In this document: positions 10,447-18,144 of the stretch, in pieces
How the letters are laid out: each line of letters begins with the position of its first letter
Numbering within the stretch: position 1 is the first letter of the stretch
Notes under the pieces: generated by a model
Database searches by the model: none
What the model was told of the DNA's origin: nothing
Seen by the model: the letters and a program-made list of their open reading frames with translations, nothing else
Assembly: GCA_041392505.1 (NCBI GenBank)
Contig: JAWKLX010000007.1
Coordinates: 62,001-126,000 of the forward strand
DNA length: 64,000 bases
Reading direction: 5' to 3'
Source of the DNA: UBA6168 sp041392505
GTDB taxonomy: Bacteria; Bacteroidota; Bacteroidia; Chitinophagales; Saprospiraceae
Made by a program: the position numbers and the translations under genes

Positions 10447-10944
10447 TTGACTGCCTTTACAACTCCTGGTTTTAGCACTTTGGATACAATTATCTGGTCT
10501 CCTCCAGGGATAGATTCAACATGCCTTGGTTGCCCATCAATTACTGTGAGCCCAACGCAACAAACAGCTTATTCTGTTTTAGTTGATTTGAACAGTTGCA
10601 GGGATGAAGCATTCTACACCGTATTTATCAGTAAAGAAAGACCAGTTTACGTGCCCAATGCTTTTTCTCCGAACGATGACTTAACTAATGATAGGTTACA
10701 CGTTTATGGAGGGGATAGCGTAGCGGAAGTAAAATCATTTATGGTTTTCAATCGCTGGGGGGAATCGGTCTTTGAACATCATAACTTCGAGCCAGCACCA
10801 AGGGACTTTACCTTTGGCTGGGACGGAAAATTGAGAGGGGAATTCCTCAATCCAGGTGTTTTTGTTTGGTTTGCAGAAATTCTGTTTACTGATGGTTCAA
10901 CAGGGATATACAAGGGGGATGTGACCCTCATTAGAAACAATTGA
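10447..10944 (+). CDS. Adhesin C-terminus with T9SS type B sorting domain
   Basis: The last frame of the adhesin, about 165 residues. It ends with the gliding-motility-associated C-terminal domain: PVYVPNAFSPNDD, MVFNRWGESVFE, FGWDGK and FVWFAEILFTDG, then YKGDVTLIRNN. This domain is recognised by the T9SS for export and retention at the cell surface. The frame opens at a TTG codon inside the gene, so it is a continuation and not an independent start. A hairpin terminator follows 20 bases after the stop. Confidence 0.85.
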   Translation: MTAFTTPGFSTLDTIIWSPPGIDSTCLGCPSITVSPTQQTAYSVLVDLNSCRDEAFYTVFISKERPVYVPNAFSPNDDLTNDRLHVYGGDSVAEVKSFMVFNRWGESVFEHHNFEPAPRDFTFGWDGKLRGEFLNPGVFVWFAEILFTDGSTGIYKGDVTLIRNN

Positions 10945-10965
10945 TTCAATTGGAGCATAAATAAT

Positions 10966-11002
10966 AAAAATCCGGGCCTACAAGAGTAAGGTTCGGATTT
11001 TT
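10966..11002 (+). terminator. Rho-independent terminator of the adhesin gene
   Basis: AAAAATCCGGGCCT pairs with AGGTTCGGATTTTT (two G-U pairs) around a loop of 9 bases. The right arm ends in a T run, and AT-rich sequence follows. Confidence 0.8.
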
Positions 11003-11152
11003 ATTTGAGAATGAAATTTTCAAATTATTGCAACAAAATGGTTAATTGAATTTATTTAATTTCGGGCTGCTATTTTTTGTTTCATTCTTATATTCCATGT
11101 TCATTGCTTAATTACGTTGACTTAACTTTTTTCATCAAATAAAAATTTAAAA

Positions 11153-11455
11153 ATGGATATCAACACTATTCTCGCAGGAGTTCAAAAAAATGCCTCAGGG
11201 GCAGATCCAATTGGCAATACGCTTAAATTTGATTTTGGCGATAATGATTTAATTTACATAGATGGCACTGGTACTGAAAATTCAGTAACTATCATTGAGG
11301 AAGACATGGAGGCAGATTGTGTCATAATAATTTCGAAAGAGAATTTCATCAAATTGACAACAGGTGATCTCAACCCAATGACTGCTGTCATGATGGGGCA
11401 GGTTAAGATAAAAGGTAATATGGGAGTCGCTATGAAATTGCAATCGCTCCTGTAA
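11153..11455 (+). CDS. SCP2 sterol-binding domain protein
   Basis: A protein of 100 residues made of a single SCP2 domain. Visible family marks are the central strand pattern ADCVIIISKENFIKLTTGDLNPMTAVMMGQVKIKGNMGVAMKLQSLL, which forms the end of the lipid-binding pocket. Such proteins bind lipids or acyl-CoA in a hydrophobic cavity; the true ligand in bacteria is not known. It stands alone between two terminators, so it is probably a single-gene transcript. Confidence 0.85.
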   Translation: MDINTILAGVQKNASGADPIGNTLKFDFGDNDLIYIDGTGTENSVTIIEEDMEADCVIIISKENFIKLTTGDLNPMTAVMMGQVKIKGNMGVAMKLQSLL

Positions 11456-11519
11456 TAGCTTCTTTGGCTAAAGACCATGGAGAAATTTTTTTATTGAAAA
11501 AGTTCATGAAAGAACGGAT

Positions 11520-11562
11520 CCGATTATTAATTTAATTTGATAATCGGTTGCGATTTTTTTAA
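11520..11562 (+). terminator. Terminator of the SCP2 gene
   Basis: CCGATTAT at 11520-11527 pairs with ATAATCGG at 11540-11547 around a loop of 12 bases. A run of seven T residues follows after a 5-base gap. Confidence 0.6.
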
Positions 11563-11688
11563 AAATTAGGTCTGTTTTTTTAGGATAAATATCTTGTTAT
11601 CGGATGTATCTTGCTGATTTTCAATCGAATGAACAATTCATTAAACTAATGTAATAACATGGTTAACAAAGATTTTATAGACTGTGCC

Positions 11689-11719
11689 TTGTCTTTTAAG
11701 TCAAATACACCTATTTTTG
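11689..11719 (+). promoter_or_regulatory. Putative promoter of a small RNA
   Basis: TTG at 11689-11691 and TATTTTTG at 11712-11719 are separated by 20 bases, matching the Bacteroidota -33/-7 pattern. No open reading frame follows before the strong terminator 47 bases downstream. Confidence 0.45.
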
Positions 11720-11725
11720 GGGCAT

Positions 11726-11795
11726 CTTAAAAAGTAGTTTTTGTGTTTATTTGTTTGGGTTAGAGACCCTTGCTTACCAAAGCAAGGGTTTTCTT
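11726..11795 (+). ncRNA. Candidate small non-coding RNA
   Basis: The segment lies between a predicted promoter (11689-11719) and a strong hairpin terminator (11766-11795), giving a transcript of about 70 bases with no coding potential. The next gene has its own promoter further downstream (11820-11852), so the terminator is not needed for that gene. No known RNA family was recognised. An alternative is that this is the spacer of an unused or decayed promoter. Confidence 0.35.
11766..11795 (+). terminator. Strong hairpin terminator without an upstream gene
   Basis: ACCCTTGCTT at 11766-11775 and AAGCAAGGGT at 11780-11789 are perfect complements around the loop ACCA, followed by TTTCTTT. The closest upstream gene already has its own terminator at 11520. 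Confidence 0.75.
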
Positions 11796-11819
11796 TATTA
11801 ATAATATAATGTCAGATTA

Positions 11820-11852
11820 TTGTTTCTATTTTTGACATTTACCCTAAATTTG
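11820..11852 (+). promoter_or_regulatory. Putative promoter of the DUF6580-like gene
   Basis: TTG at 11820-11822 and TAAATTTG at 11845-11852 with a 22-base spacer fit the Bacteroidota pattern. The leader would be about 25 bases. Confidence 0.5.
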
Positions 11853-11882
11853 CCCCATCAAATAAAACTACAATTCATTGAG

Positions 11883-12464
11883 ATGACAGAAAAAAAAATT
11901 AATGCCCGTTTGGGCATCCTTATCCTGATAGTTTTCCTAGTTACATTGAGCCGGTTGGTTCCCTACCTTTTTGGAATTGAAGAAACTTTCAATTTTTCAC
12001 CTTTAGCTGCGGTTGCTCTTTTTGGAGGTGCCTATTTTGCAAATCGGATTAATGCCGTTCTTTTTCCTTTAATCGCACTTTGGGTTAGCAATCTAATTTT
12101 GGACAATGTATTTCTCGCCCAATATTATGACGGCCTTGCACTGTTCGCTAATTGGGAAGTATATGTAGCTATTTTGGCTATTATTGGATTAGGCATTGCG
12201 CTGCTTAAAAAAGTAACACTTCCCCGTGTTATTGGGGTGAGTTTATTGGCCTCCATCGTTTTCTTCTTGGCAACCAATTTTATGGTATGGGTCAGTAGTG
12301 GCATGTATACTCATACTTTTGAGGGTTTGGTAGAATGTTATGTATTGGCCGTCCCGTTTTTTAAAAATACACTGTTTGGAGATCTGGTTTTTAGCATAAT
12401 CCTTTTCGGAGCTTTTGAATGGGCTGTCAGCAGGTTTCCATCTTTTCAAGCTGAAACAGCTTAA
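11883..12464 (+). CDS. DUF6580-like integral membrane protein
   Basis: A membrane protein of 193 residues with about five hydrophobic segments: one at residues 9-28, the family-typical stretch FNFSPLAAVALFGGAYFANR near residues 38-57, then segments near 60-75, 95-115, 120-140 and 165-185. The pattern of PLAAVALFGGA followed by small-residue helices resembles DUF6580, a family proposed to be transport-related and distantly like S-components of vitamin uptake systems. The ATG at 11883 is preferred over an open frame starting 63 bases upstream, because the upstream part overlaps the promoter. The substrate is unknown. A terminator follows directly. Confidence 0.65.
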   Translation: MTEKKINARLGILILIVFLVTLSRLVPYLFGIEETFNFSPLAAVALFGGAYFANRINAVLFPLIALWVSNLILDNVFLAQYYDGLALFANWEVYVAILAIIGLGIALLKKVTLPRVIGVSLLASIVFFLATNFMVWVSSGMYTHTFEGLVECYVLAVPFFKNTLFGDLVFSIILFGAFEWAVSRFPSFQAETA

Positions 12465-12481
12465 ATGGTTTTTAAATAAAT

Positions 12482-12518
12482 AAAAAACCTGCACTGTTTT
12501 TCATTGCAGGTTTTTTTT
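12482..12518 (+). terminator. Terminator of the DUF6580-like gene
   Basis: AAAAAACCTGCA at 12482-12493 pairs with TGCAGGTTTTTT at 12505-12516, with a loop of 11 bases and a T run on the right arm. Confidence 0.85.
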
Positions 12519-12532
12519 ATGCAATTTCTGGA

Positions 12533-12733
12533 ATGTTTAAAATTAAATGGAAAAATCAAACCCCAATAAATTCAAAATTATTGGAAGAAGGTGTCCATTT
12601 TTATTTGGAAAATGGGCTGTATGTCTTTATGGAAAAATACCACTTAGAAAGGGGGTACTGTTGCAAGAGTGGCTGCCGTCACTGTCCGTATGGATTTAGC
12701 AAAAAGAAAAATGACAATTCGGAAAATAGTTAA
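12533..12733 (+). CDS. DUF5522 family small cysteine-rich protein
   Basis: A protein of 66 residues with the family signature near residues 37-54: LERGYCCKSGCRHCPYGF. The four cysteines and one histidine could bind a metal, but no function is established. Family members are of this length and are usually encoded alone. The start lies only 15 bases after the T run of the preceding terminator, so a separate promoter must overlap that terminator or the gene is read through. Its stop codon overlaps the stop codon of the convergent membrane-protein gene in the palindrome TTAA. Confidence 0.8.
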   Translation: MFKIKWKNQTPINSKLLEEGVHFYLENGLYVFMEKYHLERGYCCKSGCRHCPYGFSKKKNDNSENS

Positions 12734-13074
12734 AATAATTTTCTCGCCAAAGCTCCCGTCATTGCACCAAACCCTCCAAGAAGGCCACCAATAAATCCAG
12801 TGACATAGGACAGATAACTGCTGCCAATTTTAAATAGCTCACCTAATTTAGAAGTCAACAAATGTAAATTTTCCAAATCAAGGGTATAAGCATAAGCACA
12901 CCATAATAGGAATGCTGCTAAAAATCCGGCGGAAAATGCCGCTAGGCTATTTTCATATTTGAAAAGTAGTGCAACCAAACCAGCTACAACTGCCATTGAC
13001 CAAAAAGGAAAATAAAGCTGAGCCACGTAGCCCAAAACGATCGTTAGAATAATTTGCAAAAAAGCTTTAATCAT
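12730..13074 (-). CDS. Small integral membrane protein, unknown function
   Basis: A protein of 114 residues with hydrophobic segments near residues 5-22, 25-40 and 45-62, followed by a polar stretch and a glycine-rich helix (VTGFIGGLLGGFGAMTGALARK). The ATG at 13074 is preferred to one 45 bases upstream because the hydrophobic start MIKAFLQIILTIVLGYVAQ is then complete. No family was recognised. It lies downstream of the acylase gene on the same strand, 48 bases away, so both may be in one transcript. Confidence 0.65.
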   Translation of the reverse strand: MIKAFLQIILTIVLGYVAQLYFPFWSMAVVAGLVALLFKYENSLAAFSAGFLAAFLLWCAYAYTLDLENLHLLTSKLGELFKIGSSYLSYVTGFIGGLLGGFGAMTGALARKLF

Positions 13075-13122
13075 GGTTGATATTTCAAAAATTAAAAACA
13101 AAGGCAGTTTAATTCCCAATCA

Positions 13123-15561
13123 TCAATTGATGGTGATTGAATATTTGACTTTCTGACAGGTATCGTACCCATCTTTCATAAAAAACAATTGGTTATAACT
13201 GCCAGTGCGCCAGGTGTCAACATCAAGGTCATAATAAGGGCTTCCAGGGTTCCCTGATTGGCCGCCCGGGAAAACGCCCCAAGCTTTTACATCTTCACCC
13301 AATTCCACGACCATCCGCCAAGACGGGCCATGATTTTCAGAAATGGCATTGAGCGCCTGTCGGTAGCCACCCACATCCAGGTTCATCCTTGAAAATGCGG
13401 GGATGCGGGTTAGGTGCATGATAGATGTTTTTTTATAGCTCGACCAATCAAAATTTGGTTTGAGCAGGTCGTCGGCCAAATCAGCACATGTAGCTTGAAA
13501 GGAAAGCATGGAAATTTCTTTGGCTGTTTCAGTTGCAGGGGTGGCCTTCAAATCAAAGAACGGATCAGTTGGTGTCTTTTCAGTCATTTCAACCAGTCGC
13601 CACTGATCCGGTTTTAGCATGGGCAGCGAATCTTTAAAAACCATGATTTCATCAAAAACTGACTCATAGTATTTGTTCCACCAAACCTGAAAAATGGCTG
13701 GCTCTACCTGGTCTTTGTCAAAAGAAAAACCCCATTTTTTCATTTTACCTAAAATCATCATTTCCCGGTCTGAAAGTAGTTTTTCATCCAGATTGTCAAT
13801 CATGAGTGGCAAGGCTTCGGCTGCGTGAATGCTATAATCAAAAAGCTGTAAATCCATCATATCTTCCGCTTTGATGCTGTCCATTTGTGACAGTGCGTCA
13901 TTTAAAACCCGACCCCGGTAATCATCGAAACCAGCTGAATTGTAATAATAAGGATAGGTATCATCTGTGGAACGCTGATTAGCCGAAGCCACATAAGCTT
14001 GTGGCGGGTTCTTAACGGTGGGGACTTGCTCCATCGGGATAAACCCGGGCCATTCGTTTTCGGTTGAATTTCCGTTCTGTACAAACGGCCCTTGACCTTG
14101 GTACTTTAGTGGAAACCTTCCGTTCACGGTGATTGCGATGTCCCCCTCGTTTGAGGCAAAAACAAAATTCTGGGCTGGGAAGGCATACCGCTTTAAAGCG
14201 TTTCTGTAATCATCGTAGTTTTTCCCCATATCGAGGCCAGTGAATGTGCTAATGTCATCTGGTAATGGCTCATCATGAGAAATCCAACGCAGGGCCAGAT
14301 CCTTCCATCCGCTCTCTTTTGAGTCATAAACTACAGGCCCCCAGTAGGTCCATTTTACGGTATCAAAAACGGGGTTTTCAGCGCCTTTGATTTTGTAAGT
14401 TTCAACCACCAAATCCGCCTTTTTTATTTGGCCATCCAAAGAATAAGTAGTTTTTTCTTGATCTGTCCATTCTATCTTATACCAATCCGCAACATCGGTC
14501 CCGACATTGGTTACGCCCCAAGCGATGTTTTCATTGAAGCCAATAATGACACCCGGCAAGCCCGGAATCGATACGCCATAAACATTGCTTTCGGGAACGT
14601 TAATTTGTACCTCGAACCATATCGAAGGGAGGGAAAGCTGAAGATGGGGATCGTTGCAAAGGATCGGTTTTCCAGACAATGTTTTAGAACCAGCCACTGC
14701 CCAGTTATTGCTTCCGACCAATTCACTACTTACCTTTTCTAAATGGTTCGGGATCAATCCTATCGCATCTTCATTGGCCTTTTTCTTTTCAATTTTGATT
14801 GGTTCAAAATCCCATTTTGTGCCAGGGGGGATGATCGGCGTTTGTTTTGGATTCTTTTCGGGAAACAACTTTTTGAAATTCTCTTCCCCAAAAACTTGCA
14901 GGGCATTTGTGGCCTCTACATCACTTTCTCTCAAATTCAGGGTAAGGTTCATGTATTGCCGGATCAGGGCTGTTTTCAAAATTGACCAGCGTTCTGGTTT
15001 GTAATTCAACAATTTAAATTCGATTGGGTAGTCTTTCGGTTGCAGCTCGTCTACCCATTTGTTGATTCCCCGCTCATAAGCACTCAAAATCCGCATGGTT
15101 TCAGGTGATTTCCGCCATGCTTTCTCCGAATTTTGCGCAGCATACAACATGCCTCTGCGCCGCATCAATTGATCAGTCGCTAAAAGGTTTTCCCCCATCA
15201 CTTCTGCCAACCGACCACTACCAACCCTGGTCAACAAATCCATTTGCCAAAGGCGCATGCCGGCCTCAATATAGCCCTGAGCAAAAACAGCATCTTCCAT
15301 GTTTTCAGCGAAAATATGAGGCACCATCCTTTCATCGAAATGGACAGTGACCTTGCCCTTCATTTCGGGGATCTCAAAACTTTGAAAAACGGCATTAACA
15401 CTGGATTCTGCATTTTGCCAAAAACCTGTGAATGGGCTAAAAAAACTGCCTAAAGGCGGCAATGTTTTTTCCTCTTCCCCTTTTATCGTGAATGGGTTGC
15501 TAAGGAAATAGACCAAGCCCAACGTTAGGAGGAGTGACAAAATGAATTTGATATATTTCAT
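13123..15561 (-). CDS. Penicillin acylase family protein
   Basis: An Ntn-hydrolase of 812 residues that would cleave amide bonds of acylated substrates (penicillins, acyl-homoserine lactones or acyl-peptides; the true substrate cannot be told). The N-terminus is a signal peptide or membrane anchor (residues 1-22). The A-chain includes HIFAENMEDAVFAQGYIEAGMRLWQMDLL. The catalytic serine, which becomes the new N-terminus after self-cleavage, is in the motif GSNNWAVAGSKT near residue 285, and the downstream motif LCNDPHLQLSLPSIWFEV is typical of the B-chain. The location is periplasmic. A second, distant paralogue lies at 38658. Confidence 0.92.
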   Translation of the reverse strand: MKYIKFILSLLLTLGLVYFLSNPFTIKGEEEKTLPPLGSFFSPFTGFWQNAESSVNAVFQSFEIPEMKGKVTVHFDERMVPHIFAENMEDAVFAQGYIEAGMRLWQMDLLTRVGSGRLAEVMGENLLATDQLMRRRGMLYAAQNSEKAWRKSPETMRILSAYERGINKWVDELQPKDYPIEFKLLNYKPERWSILKTALIRQYMNLTLNLRESDVEATNALQVFGEENFKKLFPEKNPKQTPIIPPGTKWDFEPIKIEKKKANEDAIGLIPNHLEKVSSELVGSNNWAVAGSKTLSGKPILCNDPHLQLSLPSIWFEVQINVPESNVYGVSIPGLPGVIIGFNENIAWGVTNVGTDVADWYKIEWTDQEKTTYSLDGQIKKADLVVETYKIKGAENPVFDTVKWTYWGPVVYDSKESGWKDLALRWISHDEPLPDDISTFTGLDMGKNYDDYRNALKRYAFPAQNFVFASNEGDIAITVNGRFPLKYQGQGPFVQNGNSTENEWPGFIPMEQVPTVKNPPQAYVASANQRSTDDTYPYYYNSAGFDDYRGRVLNDALSQMDSIKAEDMMDLQLFDYSIHAAEALPLMIDNLDEKLLSDREMMILGKMKKWGFSFDKDQVEPAIFQVWWNKYYESVFDEIMVFKDSLPMLKPDQWRLVEMTEKTPTDPFFDLKATPATETAKEISMLSFQATCADLADDLLKPNFDWSSYKKTSIMHLTRIPAFSRMNLDVGGYRQALNAISENHGPSWRMVVELGEDVKAWGVFPGGQSGNPGSPYYDLDVDTWRTGSYNQLFFMKDGYDTCQKVKYSITIN

Positions 15562-15607
15562 AAATGATTGATAATAAATTTATTAGCGTTATTGCAGGTC
15601 TGCTCCA

Positions 15608-16033
15608 TTACTCAGAAAGTTGGGTGCCATAAGAGACCCTTACTTCAGGCGACAGACGGACTTTGATTCGGACCATCAGGGGGTTCAAAGTTTCAAACCC
15701 AGTACGCTGGTGCAGTTGATAGGTGGTTTTGATGGAATTTAAAACGAGGCTTATTGGGGTGCTGGCCTTGTTTTCCTCAATCAATTGTTCCAAATATTCT
15801 TTATTAAACTTTGCTGCTTCCCCAGTCAATTCAACGTCCAATGTTGGGTTTAACGAAACACTCAATGAGAAGAAAGTGGTGTTCAAACCATAGCTTTCCA
15901 TTTTTGGTAAAATAGATATCCAATCATTTATAATCGAGTAACCTTTTTGTTTGGCAGCATCGCCAAGTGCGTTTGCTTGCTCCTTGATTAGCCCGCCTGC
16001 GTTGCTTATAGATTGTTTTAATTTATTAATCAT
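15608..16033 (-). CDS. Hypothetical protein
   Basis: A protein of 141 residues that I do not recognise. It starts with an amphipathic helical stretch (MINKLKQSISNAGGLIKEQANALGDAAKQKGY) that has neither signal peptide nor cysteine, followed by mixed strands ending in NPLMVRIKVRLSPEVRVSYG. It is soluble by appearance. It lies 46 bases upstream of the acylase on the same strand and could be its operon partner. Its base composition is like that of its neighbours. Confidence 0.65.
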   Translation of the reverse strand: MINKLKQSISNAGGLIKEQANALGDAAKQKGYSIINDWISILPKMESYGLNTTFFSLSVSLNPTLDVELTGEAAKFNKEYLEQLIEENKASTPISLVLNSIKTTYQLHQRTGFETLNPLMVRIKVRLSPEVRVSYGTQLSE

Positions 16034-16300
16034 CGGATTGAATATTTAAAGTTTCGATTGAATGATGGAGAATTGAGTGTTTTTAATCTGAGTTTTTTCA
16101 AAAATTTATTGACCGAGAATTATTTGTAAGAAATATCAAAATTAATCGGTCGTGAAAAACCTGACGCTAATCTATTGATTTAACCGAATAATCTTTTCAT
16201 TGATCCAATAAAATAAATAGTTGTAACATCTTTTGGGACTTTGTCCGTCATAGTTGCATTTTGCTGACCCGACCTAATCATCAAACCTATTTTAAAATTC

Positions 16301-17191
16301 ATGCGAGTACTTGAGATTAACCAACTGACAAAAAAATATGGCGCCATCACGGCTGTCAATAATCTTTCCCTGAATGTCGAGGCAGGCCAAATCATGGGAA
16401 TCCTTGGGCCCAATGGGAGTGGAAAAACTACGACCCTTGGTTCCATCCTCCATATCATTCGGCCCAATTCCGGAAGCTATACTTGGTTCGAAGGGAAATA
16501 TGGAAAAGAGGAAAGGATGAAAATCGGTGCTTTGCTCGAAACGCCCAATTTTTACCCCTACTTAAGTGCTGTAAAAAACTTGGACATCATTGCGCACATC
16601 AAGAAAGTGCAAAATCCAAAAATTGATGAATTGTTGGAATTGGTCAATTTATTTGAGCGAAGGCATTCCAATTTTCGCACCTATTCCTATGGTATGAAGC
16701 AGCGTTTGGCCATCGCCGGAGCGATGATCGGCGACCCAGAAGTTCTCATTTTTGATGAACCAACCAATGGCCTTGATCCACAAGGCATCGCCGAAGTTCG
16801 TGGCATAGTGAAACGAATTGCAGGACAAGGGAAAACGATCATCATGGCCAGTCATATATTGGATGAGGTGGAAAAAGTTTGTAGTCATGTAGCGATTATT
16901 AAAAAAGGGAATTTGTTGGCCATGGGTGGGGTAGGGACAATCCTTAATAACGATCAGCAAGTGGATATTAAATCAGAAGATATTCCTGCCTTAATTACTT
17001 TTTTATCCAATATCCCACAAATAAATAATATGGAAAGAAATGAAGGTATGCTGACTTTATATGTGGATCAAAGTTTAGATGCTGCTACCCTCAATAAAAT
17101 GGCTTTTGATAAGGGTATTGTTCTCACCCATTTGGTGGTGAAACCCAAGAGCTTGGAAACTGAATTTTTGCAAATTACCGGCTCGAATTAA
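16301..17191 (+). CDS. ABC transporter ATP-binding protein
   Basis: A nucleotide-binding subunit of 296 residues of the ABC-2 (BcrA/NatA-like) type. The Walker A motif GPNGSGKTTT lies near residue 37, the signature YSYGMKQRLAIAGAM near residue 130, the Walker B motif VLIFDEPTNGLDP near residue 150, and the switch histidine is in IIMASHILDE. The C-terminal extension of about 90 residues is usual for this subfamily. It powers the permease encoded 32 bases downstream. Related exporters handle bacitracin, sodium or lipids; the substrate here is unknown. Confidence 0.93.
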   Translation: MRVLEINQLTKKYGAITAVNNLSLNVEAGQIMGILGPNGSGKTTTLGSILHIIRPNSGSYTWFEGKYGKEERMKIGALLETPNFYPYLSAVKNLDIIAHIKKVQNPKIDELLELVNLFERRHSNFRTYSYGMKQRLAIAGAMIGDPEVLIFDEPTNGLDPQGIAEVRGIVKRIAGQGKTIIMASHILDEVEKVCSHVAIIKKGNLLAMGGVGTILNNDQQVDIKSEDIPALITFLSNIPQINNMERNEGMLTLYVDQSLDAATLNKMAFDKGIVLTHLVVKPKSLETEFLQITGSN

Positions 17192-17223
17192 TTTTAATTT
17201 TCTCAATTTTTTAAATCTGAAAA

Positions 17224-18039
17224 ATGCTGCATTTATTAAAACTGGAATGGCTTAAATTAAAAGATTATATTTTATTTAAAATATTAATCGCTGCTTATAT
17301 TGTTTTCTTGCCGGCTATTTTATTGTTGGGAAAAAAAATACCGCCCACGCCAGCTGGGGAAATATTCGACCCACAAATAATGCTATTTCATTTTCCCTCC
17401 ATCTGGGAATTTTTGGCATATATAGGCAACTGGTTGGTGTTTTTTATTTTAGGATTTTTGGCCGTTTTAATTATCACCAATGAGCACTCTTATCGGACGA
17501 TGCGTCAAAATATAATTACAGGGATGCAGCGAAGTGATTGGTTTTGGAGTAAGGTGATTTTTATTTTTACGGCAAGTGTATTGGCATCTATTTATTATGC
17601 ACTTTGTGCAGTCACTATAGGTTTGGTACATGCAATGGGTGATAGCATTTATATATCGACCATATTAAAAAATAGCAATTTTACGATCCGTTATTTTTTA
17701 ATGTCTTTAGGGTATATGAGTTTCGGGATGCTGGTTGGGTTATTAGTAAAAAGGACAGGGATAGCGCTTTTTGTATTTATTGGCTATTCATTTTGCCTCG
17801 AGCCTATTTTACGAGGGCTGCATCTTTATTTTTTCAGAAATGAAACCATGCATTATTTTCCACTTAATGTTATAGAAGATTTATGTCCAATCCCATTTGC
17901 TGATCTTGCTGAAGATTTTACAAGGGAAAATGGATTTGCGCTTTTTGTTAACCCCAATTTGGCAATGGCATTGGCCACTGGGTACATTTTAATATTTGGC
18001 TGGTTGAGTTATGAAAAGCTGACGAAGAGCGATTTGTGA
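17224..18039 (+). CDS. ABC-2 type transporter permease
   Basis: An integral membrane protein of 271 residues with six hydrophobic segments and short cytoplasmic links. The stretch VLIITNEHSYRTMRQNIITGMQRSDWFWSK between segments two and three is the coupling region typical of ABC-2 permeases. It is translated directly after the ATP-binding subunit and forms an exporter with it. The substrate cannot be read from the sequence. Confidence 0.88.
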   Translation: MLHLLKLEWLKLKDYILFKILIAAYIVFLPAILLLGKKIPPTPAGEIFDPQIMLFHFPSIWEFLAYIGNWLVFFILGFLAVLIITNEHSYRTMRQNIITGMQRSDWFWSKVIFIFTASVLASIYYALCAVTIGLVHAMGDSIYISTILKNSNFTIRYFLMSLGYMSFGMLVGLLVKRTGIALFVFIGYSFCLEPILRGLHLYFFRNETMHYFPLNVIEDLCPIPFADLAEDFTRENGFALFVNPNLAMALATGYILIFGWLSYEKLTKSDL

Positions 18040-18055
18040 TCAAAAAGGATTTTGT

Positions 18056-18089
18056 AAAAAAAAGTTGGCAGGGTTGAAACCCTGCCAAC
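18056..18089 (-). terminator. Terminator of the HlyD/C39 exporter operon
   Basis: GTTGGCAGGG at 18064-18073 and CCCTGCCAAC at 18080-18089 are perfect complements with a 6-base loop. The run of eight A residues at 18056-18063 is a T run on the minus strand, so the element ends transcripts coming from the exporter genes. The hairpin could also slow transcripts from the ABC permease on the plus strand, but there is no T run on that side. Confidence 0.8.
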
Positions 18090-18144
18090 ATTAGCTTCAT
18101 TTTATTAAATGAATACAAATTTTGGTTTTAATTAAGGGGAAAAT

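Larger units (their letters stand above)
3629..10944 (+). pseudogene. Giant T9SS type B surface adhesin, frameshifted
   Basis: One long gene of about 2,430 codons encodes a secreted surface protein. It has a signal peptide (MKKILLLLLFTSVLYDVNLISQ), a cysteine-rich N-terminal domain (NDEWFVFVAS, YYIVIDGCAGDVCDF), PKD-like immunoglobulin-fold repeats, then four large tandem modules, and the C-terminal gliding-motility sorting domain (VPNAFSPNDDLTNDRLHVYG to the end) that sends proteins through the type IX secretion system. The frame is open to 7564. Beyond that, conserved protein sequence continues in changing frames with switches near 7552, 7612, 7675, 7795, 8025, 8675, 9600, 10062, 10140, 10288 and 10440. 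Because the protein sequence is preserved on both sides of each switch, sequencing or assembly error in a repetitive gene is more likely than decay. An adhesion or gliding role is inferred. Confidence 0.85.

Noticed and set aside
11456..11882. Riboswitch upstream of the DUF6580-like gene
   Set aside because: The predicted leader is only about 25 bases, and the upstream hairpin belongs to a separate promoter-terminator unit.
16110..16152. GACCGA/TCGGTC inverted repeat upstream of the ABC transporter
   Set aside because: Arms of only 6 bases with a wide AT-rich gap; likely chance.
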